The translations under genes and the position numbers were made by a program. The notes beneath the pieces were generated by a model. The model made no database searches. It had not been told where the DNA came from and was given only the letters and a program-made list of their open reading frames with translations. Shown here one piece after another: positions 22,288 to 30,272 of a DNA stretch of 40,195 nucleotides; the first letter of the stretch is position 1, and the number at the start of each line of letters is the position of its first letter. The stretch is taken from assembly GCA_030699455.1 (NCBI GenBank), contig JAUYMN010000010.1:1-40195 (forward strand). The letters run 5' to 3'. The DNA comes from Nanobdellota archaeon. GTDB taxonomy: Archaea > Nanobdellota > Nanobdellia > SCGC-AAA011-G17 > UBA489.

Positions 22288-23589
22288 ATGAAACCCAGAT
22301 TATTAACAATTTTAATTTTCCTGTTATTTATATTTCATGCACAGGTAGTATACCCTCAGGAGGATTTAATCACGATAACCCCATACAACTCAGAAATATC
22401 GCCAGGAGAAGTATATCAGGCGGAAATAACAATATCAAACCCTGTAGCAAAATTAAAAAAACAAAACATAAAGGTTTATTCCGCAGGCAATATCACTCAA
22501 GCAATATCTCCATTCCTTGGTGAAATTGAACAGAATCATTATTTTTTATATTTTGAAATTCCAGTATCAACGGAGGAAGGAGAATATTTTTTGAGAATAG
22601 AAGATCAGTCATTCATAATTGACAATGTTCTAAAGGTTATGGAAGAAGAAAGGCAGTTTACAGTATTGCATTCTGAGCCATCAGTATCGATAACGCCGGC
22701 ATATTTTAAACTATCATCAAAACAATCAGGGCAGATAACAGTCAATGCAGTTGCAAAAGACATCCAGACACAGATAGAATTTTCAATTCCCGATTATATG
22801 TCACATTCGTACATTACAAATCAGTATTTAAATCCAGATTCACTAAGAAAATTTAATTTTAATTACAATACGGAAAATGCGTCATTTGGTGAAATAGTAT
22901 TTTCATATAGCTCAAAAAAGTTTACAGTTCCAATATTTATAGAGCAGTCAACGGAAGAACATGAAAACACCACAGAGGAAAATAAGCCAGAAACAAACTC
23001 AATAGTATTTCTTGTGACGGATAATATTCTTGATAGAAAATTAAAGAACACAGAATCGCTTGAAGGGAATGTAAACATAAAAAACACATTGGAAAATTCC
23101 ATAGATTATCTGAATATGCAATTAACTGGAAATCTCAGCAGGGTAATCCTTCTTCCATCAGAAACAATATATAATATTACCCCATTAGTAACGTTTCCAA
23201 TATTTTTAAAGATTAATCCAGATAAAACGGCAGAAGAAGGCATTTACGACGGTTATTTGATTCTCTCTAATAATGATTATACCGCAAAACTTCAGGTCCA
23301 TATAGAAATATACAAAGAAGAAGAGACGCAGCAGAAAGAAGAAACAGAAATTATTGACACAAACATAGGGGTGCATGAAGAAATATCTGATGGAAATGAA
23401 GTTGTGGACAACATAATACCATGGAATTTATCAGGAGGTTTTGAAGATGAGGTAAAATCCTCAGCAAGCCCATTTATTTTCATAATAGTTTTATTCTTAG
23501 TGTTAAGCATAATAATATTCCTTTTATCCGGCAAAAAAAAGACACAGAAAAAATCATTCCAGCAATTAATGAAAGAGAATAAGAGATAG
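22288..23589 (+). CDS. Secreted beta-rich membrane-anchored protein, unknown function
   Basis: 433 aa. The signal peptide is MKPRLLTILIFLLFIFHAQ. The ectodomain reads as consecutive Ig-like/NEW3-type beta modules (TITPYNSEISPGEVYQAEITISNP; SVSITPAYFKLSSKQSGQITVN; NVNIKNTLENSIDYLNMQL...FPIFLKINPDKTAEEGIYDGYLIL). It is separated by a Glu/Thr-rich linker from a C-terminal membrane helix (FIFIIVLFLVLSIIIFLL) and a Lys tail. The TAGGGGT upstream of the ATG can act as ribosome-binding site. Together with the 608-aa protein it probably forms part of the cell surface. Confidence 0.7.
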   Translation: MKPRLLTILIFLLFIFHAQVVYPQEDLITITPYNSEISPGEVYQAEITISNPVAKLKKQNIKVYSAGNITQAISPFLGEIEQNHYFLYFEIPVSTEEGEYFLRIEDQSFIIDNVLKVMEEERQFTVLHSEPSVSITPAYFKLSSKQSGQITVNAVAKDIQTQIEFSIPDYMSHSYITNQYLNPDSLRKFNFNYNTENASFGEIVFSYSSKKFTVPIFIEQSTEEHENTTEENKPETNSIVFLVTDNILDRKLKNTESLEGNVNIKNTLENSIDYLNMQLTGNLSRVILLPSETIYNITPLVTFPIFLKINPDKTAEEGIYDGYLILSNNDYTAKLQVHIEIYKEEETQQKEETEIIDTNIGVHEEISDGNEVVDNIIPWNLSGGFEDEVKSSASPFIFIIVLFLVLSIIIFLLSGKKKTQKKSFQQLMKENKR

Positions 23590-23711
23590 CGATGTTAAGG
23601 AATCTGAAGCGTAGGACGAGGAATAACTGCAAGTGGTTTTTTACAAAGCAAAAAAATCCCGAAGAGTAAAAATTGTTTTTTAGGATGGGCTAATAACTAT
23701 AATGTGTGCGC

Positions 23712-23726
23712 AATAAATTTATAAGG
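23712..23726 (+). promoter_or_regulatory. TATA box for the C39-like peptidase gene
   Basis: AATTTATAAGGC is centred about 28 nt upstream of the ATG at 23748. This supports leaderless initiation there and argues against the longer in-frame start at 23706, which lies upstream of the box. Confidence 0.55.
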
Positions 23727-23747
23727 CTAAACCTTTTTCTTTTTATA

Positions 23748-24353
23748 ATGAGATTAGAAATTCCTTTTTACAAACAAACAAGTCCGCTAAATTGCGGACC
23801 AACTGCATTAAGAATGGTTCTTGCCTATTTTGGAAATGATGAAGAAGTAGAAGTTTTAGAGGCAAAAACAGGAATAAAAGAAGGAAAAGGAATTTCTACT
23901 ATCCAGATAGCGACTGCTGCTGCATCTTTAGGATATCGTGTAGATTTTTATTCAAAACAAATTTTATTTAATGAAGAAAATCTGAAACATGAATTTTATA
24001 AAAAATATAGCGATATGGATTTAGAGCAATCAAAAAGTTGGGTGGAAGATGCAAAAGCAGCAGGAGTGAATATTCAAGAAAGAACACTGTCATTAGAAGA
24101 ACTTCTGAGATTTGTAACAAAAGATAGTGTTCCAATAGTTCTTCTGAATTGGGATATTGTAACAGCAAGAAAAGAAAAAGGTTATCAGGGACATTTTGTC
24201 CCGATTGTTGGTTTTGATGAACAAAATGTCTATATACACAATCACGGATTAAATGACACGCAAGAATTTATGCCTGTTCCAAGAGAAACCTTTAATGAAG
24301 CGAGAAAGGCAGAAGGAACAGACGAAGATGTAGTGATGGTGTATGGCAAATAA
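23748..24353 (+). CDS. Peptidase C39-like family protein
   Basis: 201 aa from the ATG at 23748. The papain-like double-glycine peptidase layout is clear: PFYKQTSPLNCGPTALRMVLAYFG has the catalytic Cys in NCGPTA, and GHFVPIVGFDEQNVYIHNHG supplies the His and a downstream polar residue. There is no signal peptide or membrane segment, so it is a stand-alone cytosolic C39_2-type protein rather than part of an ABC exporter. Substrate unknown. It is monocistronic, between two unrelated units. Confidence 0.8.
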   Translation: MRLEIPFYKQTSPLNCGPTALRMVLAYFGNDEEVEVLEAKTGIKEGKGISTIQIATAAASLGYRVDFYSKQILFNEENLKHEFYKKYSDMDLEQSKSWVEDAKAAGVNIQERTLSLEELLRFVTKDSVPIVLLNWDIVTARKEKGYQGHFVPIVGFDEQNVYIHNHGLNDTQEFMPVPRETFNEARKAEGTDEDVVMVYGK

Positions 24354-24411
24354 TTCGGGAGTGCACACATAAATTTAGGGCTGGTAAAAAAGCAATTTTT
24401 ATTTACTTTAG

Positions 24412-24873
24412 CTATTTTTTATCTTCTTTCACAACATCACTCGGTTTAGGTTTAAATGGTTCACCACCAAGCTTGGATAACTGCTTTTTCATTATGACAT
24501 TTTCAGCATGTAAATTTTTTACCATCATGTCATATTCATGAAGTCTTGCAATGACATCATTCCATAAATTTTCCATAACAGTTTTATCATAATTAAAACT
24601 GAGAGGATGTAAGATTTCTATGGAACTTGGCATAAAATCTAGACAATAACCTATTATTAAATTTGGGCTGTCAAACTCCAATTCAACTTCAGCATAAATG
24701 CTCCAAAAAGGTCTGTCTTCAATTTTTGCAGTGTCTGCAATTTTATCAGAAATAAGTTTAAATTCAGGAGATTCTTTTAGCTTATCAATCACCATATTCA
24801 TGGTTTTTTTAACATGCTCTTCGGGAGCCCCCATGATTTCAAGTATAGATTTTATCTTTATTTTTTCTGCCAT
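24412..24873 (-). CDS. Hypothetical cytosolic protein, 153 aa
   Basis: 153 aa from the ATG at 24873; an in-frame TTG two codons earlier is less likely. It has helical ends and a central beta-rich part (FWSIYAEVELEFDSPNLIIGYCLDF). The C-terminal helix (ENLWNDVIARLHEYDMMVKNLHAENVIMKKQLSKLGG) looks like a short coiled coil. No known family or active-site pattern is visible. It follows the lamin-tail gene with only a few bases between them, so the two are probably co-transcribed. Confidence 0.6.
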   Translation of the reverse strand: MAEKIKIKSILEIMGAPEEHVKKTMNMVIDKLKESPEFKLISDKIADTAKIEDRPFWSIYAEVELEFDSPNLIIGYCLDFMPSSIEILHPLSFNYDKTVMENLWNDVIARLHEYDMMVKNLHAENVIMKKQLSKLGGEPFKPKPSDVVKEDKK

Positions 24874-24875
24874 TT

Positions 24876-25931
24876 TCAAACTTTAAAAAGCACATAATAT
24901 GCACCCAAACCACCAACAAGATACAAAAGATAAAGAGTCAAATCCCCAAAAGGAATAGTTCTTCTAGTCTCAAATGTCTCTTCAAGCGTTGTATCAACCT
25001 TAGAATCTTCATTTATATTGTTTTCTATAGGTTTATTTTTAACAGCAACACTATTATTTTCATAATGATCCTTGCCACCTATCCAAATTAGCTTCATATC
25101 CTTTTCTCCAAAGCCCTCGGCAACAACAACACGTTCACCCTCTTCCGGATGAGTAAATTCATTGCATGTAGCAACAGGAATTTCAACACTTTGTCCTTCC
25201 TGCGGATTTATTATCAGACTACTAGAAACATCAACACCCAAGACATAAATATTAACTTCTTCTTTTTTGTTTCTGTTATTCCATAAGCTAAGCCGAACAT
25301 TTAGATTGCTACATCCTTCATCCGAATTTTCTATACTCTCAATCCGGATATACCCATTATCACTTTCATTTATTTTTTCAGATTCATTGGCAGGATAATC
25401 AAAATAAGTTTTGTTTTCTTCATCTTTAAAATCATCAGAAGTTTCATCATTTTCCATTCCAGGACTTGGCACACAAGAATAATATCCTTCAGAATTAAAG
25501 CATAAAGCATTTCCATCTCCATTTGCCAAATCAGAAGAATAACTTGCACTATCAACAAGTTCATCGTCCAGATTATAAATCATAACTTCATCTCCCGAAT
25601 TGCTTAAGCCATTTCCTATTGCAGCCCCAACAGAATAAACACTAATCAAACTAAAATCCAAATCATTAAAATAATCTGCAGAATAAGCCTCTTCAACAAT
25701 TAAGTTTATTCTGCTGTTTCCATCTCCCTCTATAAGCAAAAGCAAATCTTGGTGTGTATGGTCTTTTATAGTCCACCCATCCATAGACATGCCTTCATCA
25801 AAAATAACCTCAACATATTCCCTATTGTTATCATTACCTTCAGGATTATACATAATCTCTGTAATTTCAGCATTGACAAAAATACTGCATAATAAAAAAA
25901 TAAACATTACTAATAAAACGCGATAAATCAT
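24876..25931 (-). CDS. Secreted lamin-tail-domain protein
   Basis: 351 aa. The signal peptide is MIYRVLLVMFIFLLCSIFVNA. It is followed by a lamin-tail domain (residues about 22-150): EITEIMYNPEGNDNNREYVEVI, GWTIKDHTHQDLLLL, GLSNSGDEVMIYNLDDELVDSASYSS. A second beta domain follows with SNLNVRLSLWNNRNKKEEVNIYVLGVDVSS. The protein ends in a membrane helix (LTLYLLYLVGGLGAYYVLF). Prokaryotic LTD proteins are extracellular and often sit with nucleases or surface proteins; none is adjacent here. Confidence 0.8.
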   Translation of the reverse strand: MIYRVLLVMFIFLLCSIFVNAEITEIMYNPEGNDNNREYVEVIFDEGMSMDGWTIKDHTHQDLLLLIEGDGNSRINLIVEEAYSADYFNDLDFSLISVYSVGAAIGNGLSNSGDEVMIYNLDDELVDSASYSSDLANGDGNALCFNSEGYYSCVPSPGMENDETSDDFKDEENKTYFDYPANESEKINESDNGYIRIESIENSDEGCSNLNVRLSLWNNRNKKEEVNIYVLGVDVSSSLIINPQEGQSVEIPVATCNEFTHPEEGERVVVAEGFGEKDMKLIWIGGKDHYENNSVAVKNKPIENNINEDSKVDTTLEETFETRRTIPFGDLTLYLLYLVGGLGAYYVLFKV

Positions 25932-25985
25932 AAACTTAAAATAAAGATTTTATTAAATAACCCTACTAAGAAAATCACGAAATAT

Positions 25986-26387
25986 TTACGAAATTAATTT
26001 CTCAAAACTAATTCCTTTCTTCTCAACAAGATCAACATCAATGTAATAATTATTGCCACCATTACTTTTACCCAGCTGATGAGGTTTAAGAAAAAACCAT
26101 TTCATCCCATCAAACCTAATTCCAATCCATGCCTCTGCACCAAAGCCTTTAGAAAATTCAATTAATTCATCTATTTGTTCTTTAGTAATATACCTTCTTT
26201 GTTTTCCCTTGCTACTTTTGCATTCAATTGCTAAAGTTCTTCCCTTTTTACCTGATAACAAATCGGGACAAGGTAAGGGCATGCTACCACTTCCAGCCAT
26301 ACGAATACAAAACCATTTATTATCCCAAAATAAATGTAACAACTCTCTTTCAGTACGACTCCCCTTTTTTTTTGAAATGTTTATCAA
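25986..26387 (-). CDS. hjc: Holliday junction resolvase Hjc
   Basis: 133 aa, normal for archaeal Hjc. The nuclease core is KKGSRTERELLHLF (Glu), RMAGSGSMPLPCPDLLSGKKGRTLAIECKSSKGK (PD...ExK ligands) and ITKEQIDELIEFSKGFGAEAWIGIRF. The enzyme cuts four-way junctions symmetrically in recombination. The start is TTG at 26387: an in-frame TAA lies just upstream and the next Met is beyond the essential RTERE motif. It stands downstream of the terminator of the histone-like gene. Confidence 0.92.
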   Translation of the reverse strand: MINISKKKGSRTERELLHLFWDNKWFCIRMAGSGSMPLPCPDLLSGKKGRTLAIECKSSKGKQRRYITKEQIDELIEFSKGFGAEAWIGIRFDGMKWFFLKPHQLGKSNGGNNYYIDVDLVEKKGISFEKLIS

Positions 26388-26439
26388 CTCTTTTTATTGA
26401 TTGTAATATCAAAAGAGAAGTAGTGTTTAAAAGATTTAT

Positions 26440-26477
26440 CAAAAAAGAAAAAAAACATAGAGACTTAAAGGTCTCTA
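26440..26477 (-). terminator. Hairpin plus T-tract overlapping the histone-like stop codon
   Basis: On the minus strand TAGAGAC, loop CTTTAA, GTCTCTA form a 7-bp stem. It is followed by about 17 nt made almost only of T. The gene's TAA stop lies in the loop, so the last codons form part of the stem. A second clear case of an intrinsic-like terminator in the window. Confidence 0.7.
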
Positions 26478-26635
26478 GCTTTAACGGTTGCTCTACCGTT
26501 GTCTTTAGCTCTTCTGCAAGCATCATTGACTAATGATTGTACTTTCTTGCTAAGCTCATCTGCAAAGTCTCCAGCAACGTTCATACCTTTTGCTGATTCC
26601 TTTACCTTACTTCTTACAACTAACATTTCTGCCAT
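26465..26635 (-). CDS. Small histone-fold protein
   Basis: 56 aa from the ATG at 26635, preceded by GAGGTG about 8 nt upstream. MAEMLVVRSKVKESAKGMNVAGDFADELSKKVQSLVNDACRRAKDNGRATVKARDL has the long central helix and closing RxTVKxxDL of a histone fold. It lacks most of helix 1, as in short DUF1931-like proteins of DPANN archaea. It is likely a DNA-binding dimer. An in-frame ATG at 26701 would add 22 residues and sits about 31 nt from the TATA box, so the longer form cannot be excluded; the strong ribosome-binding site favours the short one. Confidence 0.75.
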   Translation of the reverse strand: MAEMLVVRSKVKESAKGMNVAGDFADELSKKVQSLVNDACRRAKDNGRATVKARDL

Positions 26636-26726
26636 TTTTTGACACCTCACTATGTTTTTATTGTTAACATGAAAAAGCACTCCAGAGAGCCTCTGCTTCA
26701 TGATTTCAATAAAAAGAGCGGTTAAT

Positions 26727-26738
26727 AGTATATAAACA
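26727..26738 (-). promoter_or_regulatory. TATA box for the histone-like gene
   Basis: On the minus strand GTTTATATACTA at 26738-26727 predicts initiation near 26706, giving a ~70-nt leader with a Shine-Dalgarno before ATG 26635. The leader can form AGCA...TGCT pairing. A longer leader is unusual in this mostly leaderless genome and may be regulatory. Confidence 0.5.
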
Positions 26739-26755
26739 TTTCGCTGTTTAGGCCT

Positions 26756-28255
26756 TTATTTGCCGTTTTTTGGGGTTTTAGAAGCATCTTCAGGTTTCAT
26801 GAAGGGAAACAACAATACATCTCTAATTGAGGTAGAGCCAGTCATCAGCATAACCATACGGTCGATTCCAATGCCTAATCCACCTGTTGGAGGCATGCCA
26901 TATTCCAAAGACTCAAGAAAGTCTTCATCAAGTGGCACAGCTTCTTCATTACCTTCTTCCAGCTGTTTTGCCTCACGTTCAAATAACTTCCTCTGTAAAA
27001 TGGGGTCATTTAATTCAGAATAAGCATTGCCTATTTCCATCCCACAGCAAAATGGTTCAAATCTTTCAATCAATTTTGGATTTCCTCTTTTAGGCTTACA
27101 AAGTGCAGTAGACTCAATAGGGTGATCAATGATAAATGTTGGCTGAATCAACTTATCTTCTACAAGTTCTTCAAATAACAATTGCATTCCAAGACCGCTT
27201 GTAAATTCGCCTTCGTATTTAATATTATGTTTTTTCAGTTGTTCTTTTAATTGTTTATCATCTAATTTTTCAATATCAATATCTGCAAATTTTTTTATTG
27301 CTGCAACCATAGTGTAACGTGGCCATGGTTTTTTAAAATCAATTTTATTGCTACCATATTCAAATTTAGTGCTTCCAAAAACTTTCTTAGCAGCATAAAT
27401 ATAAAGGTCTTCAGTGAAGTTCATCATGTCTTCATAATCCCAATAAGCAGCATAACATTCCATCATAGTAAACTCAGGATTGTGGCTTCGATCTATACTT
27501 TCATTGCGAAAGTCTTTGCCCATTTCAAAAACACGTTCAAATCCACCAACAATCAATTTCTTCAAATATAATTCATCACTAATTCTCAAATAAACATCCA
27601 TCTTTAAATCATGCAAAAAAGAAGTAAATGGTCTTGCATTTGCACCACCATAAAGCGGCTGCAAGATTGGAGTTTCAACTTCCAGAAATCTATTCTGCTT
27701 CAGATATTCTTTGATAGCATCAATAATCTTGCTTCTTGTAAAAAATATCTCTTTGATTTTAGGATTACTAATTAAATCTAAATATCTTTTTCTATATCTG
27801 ATTTCAACATCTTTAAGCCCATGCCATTTTTCTGGAAGTGGTCTTATGCCCTTTGTTAAAAGTGTAAGTTCTTTTACCTTGACACTTATTTCACCTTTTT
27901 TTGTTTTGAAAACTAGACCACTAACACCAATTATATCCCCAACATCAAGCTTGCTGAATATATCAAAGTTTTCTTTTCCAACAATATCTTCCCTAACATA
28001 AATTTGTAGCCTGCCTTTTTCATCCTGTATATGAGCAAATCCAGCCTTCCCCATTGGGCGGAAAGTCATAAGTCTCCCAGCAACAGAAACAGAAATTTTG
28101 GATTCTTCACCATCATTAAGACTGGAATGTTTTTTCAAAATCTCATCAGAATGATTTTTTTGATTGAATGAGTATGGGAAGGGATTAACTCCTTTTTCAC
28201 GCAACTCATGGATTTTTTTTATTCTTTGCTCAACATACTCATTGCGCTCTGCCAT
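26756..28255 (-). CDS. lysS: Lysyl-tRNA synthetase, class II
   Basis: 499 aa, full length. The anticodon-binding OB fold covers residues about 55-145 (VSVAGRLMTFRPMGKAGFAHIQDEKGRLQIYV). The class II core has motif 1 (FLEVETPILQPLYGGANARPF), motif 2 (FRNESIDRSHNPEFTMMECYAAY) and motif 3 (GLGIGIDRMVMLMTGSTSIRDVLLFP). It charges tRNA-Lys. Many archaea use the class I enzyme, so a bacterial-type class II LysRS is informative but common in DPANN. The start lies 26.5 nt from the TATA box shared with the methyltransferase gene. Confidence 0.97.
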   Translation of the reverse strand: MAERNEYVEQRIKKIHELREKGVNPFPYSFNQKNHSDEILKKHSSLNDGEESKISVSVAGRLMTFRPMGKAGFAHIQDEKGRLQIYVREDIVGKENFDIFSKLDVGDIIGVSGLVFKTKKGEISVKVKELTLLTKGIRPLPEKWHGLKDVEIRYRKRYLDLISNPKIKEIFFTRSKIIDAIKEYLKQNRFLEVETPILQPLYGGANARPFTSFLHDLKMDVYLRISDELYLKKLIVGGFERVFEMGKDFRNESIDRSHNPEFTMMECYAAYWDYEDMMNFTEDLYIYAAKKVFGSTKFEYGSNKIDFKKPWPRYTMVAAIKKFADIDIEKLDDKQLKEQLKKHNIKYEGEFTSGLGMQLLFEELVEDKLIQPTFIIDHPIESTALCKPKRGNPKLIERFEPFCCGMEIGNAYSELNDPILQRKLFEREAKQLEEGNEEAVPLDEDFLESLEYGMPPTGGLGIGIDRMVMLMTGSTSIRDVLLFPFMKPEDASKTPKNGK

Positions 28256-28275
28256 ACGTCTGCTTCAAAAAAATA

Positions 28276-28287
28276 GGTTTATATAGC
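28276..28287. promoter_or_regulatory. Single TATA box shared by lysS and methyltransferase genes
   Basis: GGTTTATATAGC, core TTTATATA at 28278-28285, sits exactly midway between the two divergent start codons (28255 and 28308), 26.5 nt from each. Both starts fit leaderless transcription from this one near-symmetric box; no second box is visible in the 52-bp spacer. Confidence 0.65.
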
Positions 28288-28307
28288 TTTTGGGGTATTA
28301 AAGCAAC

Positions 28308-29423
28308 ATGAACCATATATTTCACTTGGGGAGGGATCCAGAATTAAGTGCTCTGGAAATAGTTTCCTTCCTTGACAGAACTAACAGGGGATATAAACTT
28401 CTAAAAATAACAAAAAAGATAATGTTAATATCATTAGATAAATTTGACCCAATATATGCAATTAAAGCATTGGGTGGAACAATCAAGATTTCTTCAGAAA
28501 TAGACAATCCGGAGAATTATATAACAAAAGAGTTATCATTAATCAAATCAAAAAAAATAAATTATGGCATTAATGAAATAGAATCCTCAAAAGAAGCATT
28601 TAACAATTTAACAGACATAATAAAAATAACTGCAAAAAAAGAAAAATTAAGAGCATTTCACAAGCAAAAAACAGAAAGAGAGATTCCCCCGTCTAAATCA
28701 AAAAATTTAGATTTAGAATTAACACTTTATAAAAATAACATTTACAAAGTATCTGCAGTATCAGATCCAAAATCTTATGAAAAAAGAGATGAAAAAAGAC
28801 CTTATTTTGATCCGCTAAAAGTTATTTCGGTAAGGTTAGCAAAAATACTGATTAATCTGGCGCAGCCAAAAAAGAACTCAGTATTATTAGATCCTTTTGC
28901 AGGATTAGGAACTATTTTACAAGAAGCATCATTGATAGAAATAAAATCTATGGGATTAGATAAAGATCCATTAACAGTTAAAAAATGTCAAAAGAATTTA
29001 ATATGGGCCAAAGATAAATTTAAATTTAAAGTTTTTCCAAAAGTAATAAGATTAGATGTAGGTAATATGTCAAAGAGCACAAAAAACATTGACTGCATTG
29101 CCACAGAACCATATTTAGGCCCATACTTAAGAAAGCTGCCAAAAGAGCAGGAAGCAAGAAAGATTGCAGAGGAGTTATCCAAATTATATGAAAAATTCCT
29201 TAGAGAATCCTCAAAAATGTTAAAGAAAGGCTCAAAAATAGCTGTAATAATTCCAACATTTAAAACAAGAGATAATAAGCTAATCCGTGTAGGTTTTCAA
29301 TCAATGATAAAAAAATACAATTTTGATATATTTCAGCCACTTAAAAATAACATAATACCATTGGATTACACTATGAAGGGAAGCAAATTAAGACGTAAAA
29401 TCTATGTGCTAGAAAAAGTTTAA
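28308..29423 (+). CDS. Trm11/Trm-G10-like tRNA (guanine-N2) methyltransferase
   Basis: 371 aa. The N-terminal half is THUMP-like (FHLGRDPELSALEIVSFLD, with the DPELSALE signature of COG1041). The C-terminal Rossmann methyltransferase has SAM motif LLDPFAGLGTILQEASLI and GLDKDPLTVKKCQKNL. The catalytic loop reads TEPYLGPYLRKLP where N-methyltransferases usually have (N/D)PPY; the TEPYLG form is typical of archaeal Trm-G10 enzymes. It is expected to make m2G/m2,2G at tRNA position 10. Its end overlaps the convergent small frame at 29420. Confidence 0.85.
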   Translation: MNHIFHLGRDPELSALEIVSFLDRTNRGYKLLKITKKIMLISLDKFDPIYAIKALGGTIKISSEIDNPENYITKELSLIKSKKINYGINEIESSKEAFNNLTDIIKITAKKEKLRAFHKQKTEREIPPSKSKNLDLELTLYKNNIYKVSAVSDPKSYEKRDEKRPYFDPLKVISVRLAKILINLAQPKKNSVLLDPFAGLGTILQEASLIEIKSMGLDKDPLTVKKCQKNLIWAKDKFKFKVFPKVIRLDVGNMSKSTKNIDCIATEPYLGPYLRKLPKEQEARKIAEELSKLYEKFLRESSKMLKKGSKIAVIIPTFKTRDNKLIRVGFQSMIKKYNFDIFQPLKNNIIPLDYTMKGSKLRRKIYVLEKV

Positions 29424-29557
29424 CTTAACATTATTGCTCTTGGAATATCTTTAAAATGTCTGTCTCCAGTTAAAATTTTTGCATCTTCTTTTATATTTCC
29501 CATACTTTTGCAAAGTTGATAGGTTTTTTCTAAATCATCAATTTTAGTTTTCATCAT
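29420..29557 (-). pseudogene. PIN-domain C-terminal fragment (45 aa)
   Basis: The frame starting ATGATG at 29557 overlaps the stop of the nucleotidyltransferase gene. It encodes MMKTKIDDLEKTYQLCKSMG, then NIKEDAKILTGDRHFKDIPRAIMLS. The DAKILTGDRHFKDI part is the typical C-terminal acidic end of PIN endonucleases, but the N-terminal two-thirds are missing. It is either a decayed VapC or a small coupled protein. It ends inside the last codons of the convergent methyltransferase gene. Confidence 0.5.
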
Positions 29558-30105
29558 TTAATATTTATAATATCTTGAATTTGACCTTTCACAACATATC
29601 CATTGATTATATTTTTTATTAATCCAGTTTTCATTTTTTTAATCTCTTTTTTATTCTCAAAGACATGTAGTTCTATATTCCTATTTAACCTGCATTCATA
29701 AGTGTTTTTATTAAAATCTGGAATATTTCCGAGAACAAACATATCAACATCTGAATTTTTGTACCAATCCCCTTTAATCATGCTTCCAAAAAGAATAATG
29801 GTTTTTACACTAGTTAATGATTCTAATTTAGGAAGCAATCCACTTTTATGGAGTTGCTCAAGAGCATAAATTTTTTTCAAGGAATAATAAACTGGATTAT
29901 TACTCCCAACAGTAAAAAATGGAAATTCTCCTTTTCGTTTTATTCTTTTTATTAATCCTCCTCTCACAAATTTTTTCAACCATTTGTTTGCAACAGCCTT
30001 ACTTACTTTTGCAACATTTACAACTTCTTCAAAATGCCACTCTTTCAGTGGACTATTTTCTAAAAGAATTTTTAATACATCATCTTCTTTGCTTTTACTA
30101 GCCAT
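29554..30105 (-). CDS. Winged-helix/MNT-type nucleotidyltransferase protein
   Basis: 183 aa. Residues about 8-65 form a winged helix (LKILLENSPLKEWHFEEVVNVAKVSKAVANKWLKKFVRGGLIKRIKRKG). Residues about 85-170 form a minimal nucleotidyltransferase domain with the GSxxxGxxxxxSDxD motif (ILFGSMIKGDWYKNSDVDMFVLG). Proteins with this pairing often act as antitoxin-like partners that AMPylate or nucleotidylate a target, or as regulators. It overlaps a PIN-like fragment downstream. A TATA box (ACTTAAATAGT) 27 nt upstream suggests a leaderless transcript. Confidence 0.8.
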   Translation of the reverse strand: MASKSKEDDVLKILLENSPLKEWHFEEVVNVAKVSKAVANKWLKKFVRGGLIKRIKRKGEFPFFTVGSNNPVYYSLKKIYALEQLHKSGLLPKLESLTSVKTIILFGSMIKGDWYKNSDVDMFVLGNIPDFNKNTYECRLNRNIELHVFENKKEIKKMKTGLIKNIINGYVVKGQIQDIINIK

Positions 30106-30178
30106 AAATTAGTATGTCTCAGTAATACTATTTAAGTCTCTTGGTTTAAAATAATGGTCATTCCGCCAGCAATATAGG

Positions 30179-30193
30179 AGATATTGCATATCT
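30179..30193. promoter_or_regulatory. Palindrome AGATAT-TGC-ATATCT, possible operator
   Basis: A perfect 6-bp inverted repeat with a 3-bp centre lies in the spacer between the divergent nucleotidyltransferase and variable-protein genes. A further half-site (GCATATATCTT) lies just downstream. The winged-helix protein encoded next door is the obvious candidate binder. Inference only. Confidence 0.35.
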
Positions 30194-30231
30194 CTGCATA
30201 TATCTTATAAAATGGTTCTTATTAATAAATA

Positions 30232-30272
30232 GTAACATTTATAATTTCAAAAATATCAAATTTTTCATCAAA
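30232..30272 (+). promoter_or_regulatory. Promoter of the variable-protein operon (duplicated at 16.7 kb)
   Basis: The TATA-like ACATTTATAA at about 30236-30245 lies about 32 nt before the ATG, followed by an AT-rich leader ending TTTTTCATCAAA. The same sequence and spacing occur at about 16708-16746, so both were copied together. Confidence 0.55.

Noticed and set aside
22266-22523. 85-aa frame at the start of the 433-aa gene
   Set aside because: Out-of-frame shadow; the 433-aa frame has a clear signal peptide and anchor.
26209-26533. Plus-strand frames opposite Hjc and the histone-like gene
   Set aside because: Antisense to two recognisable proteins and crossing the terminator hairpin.
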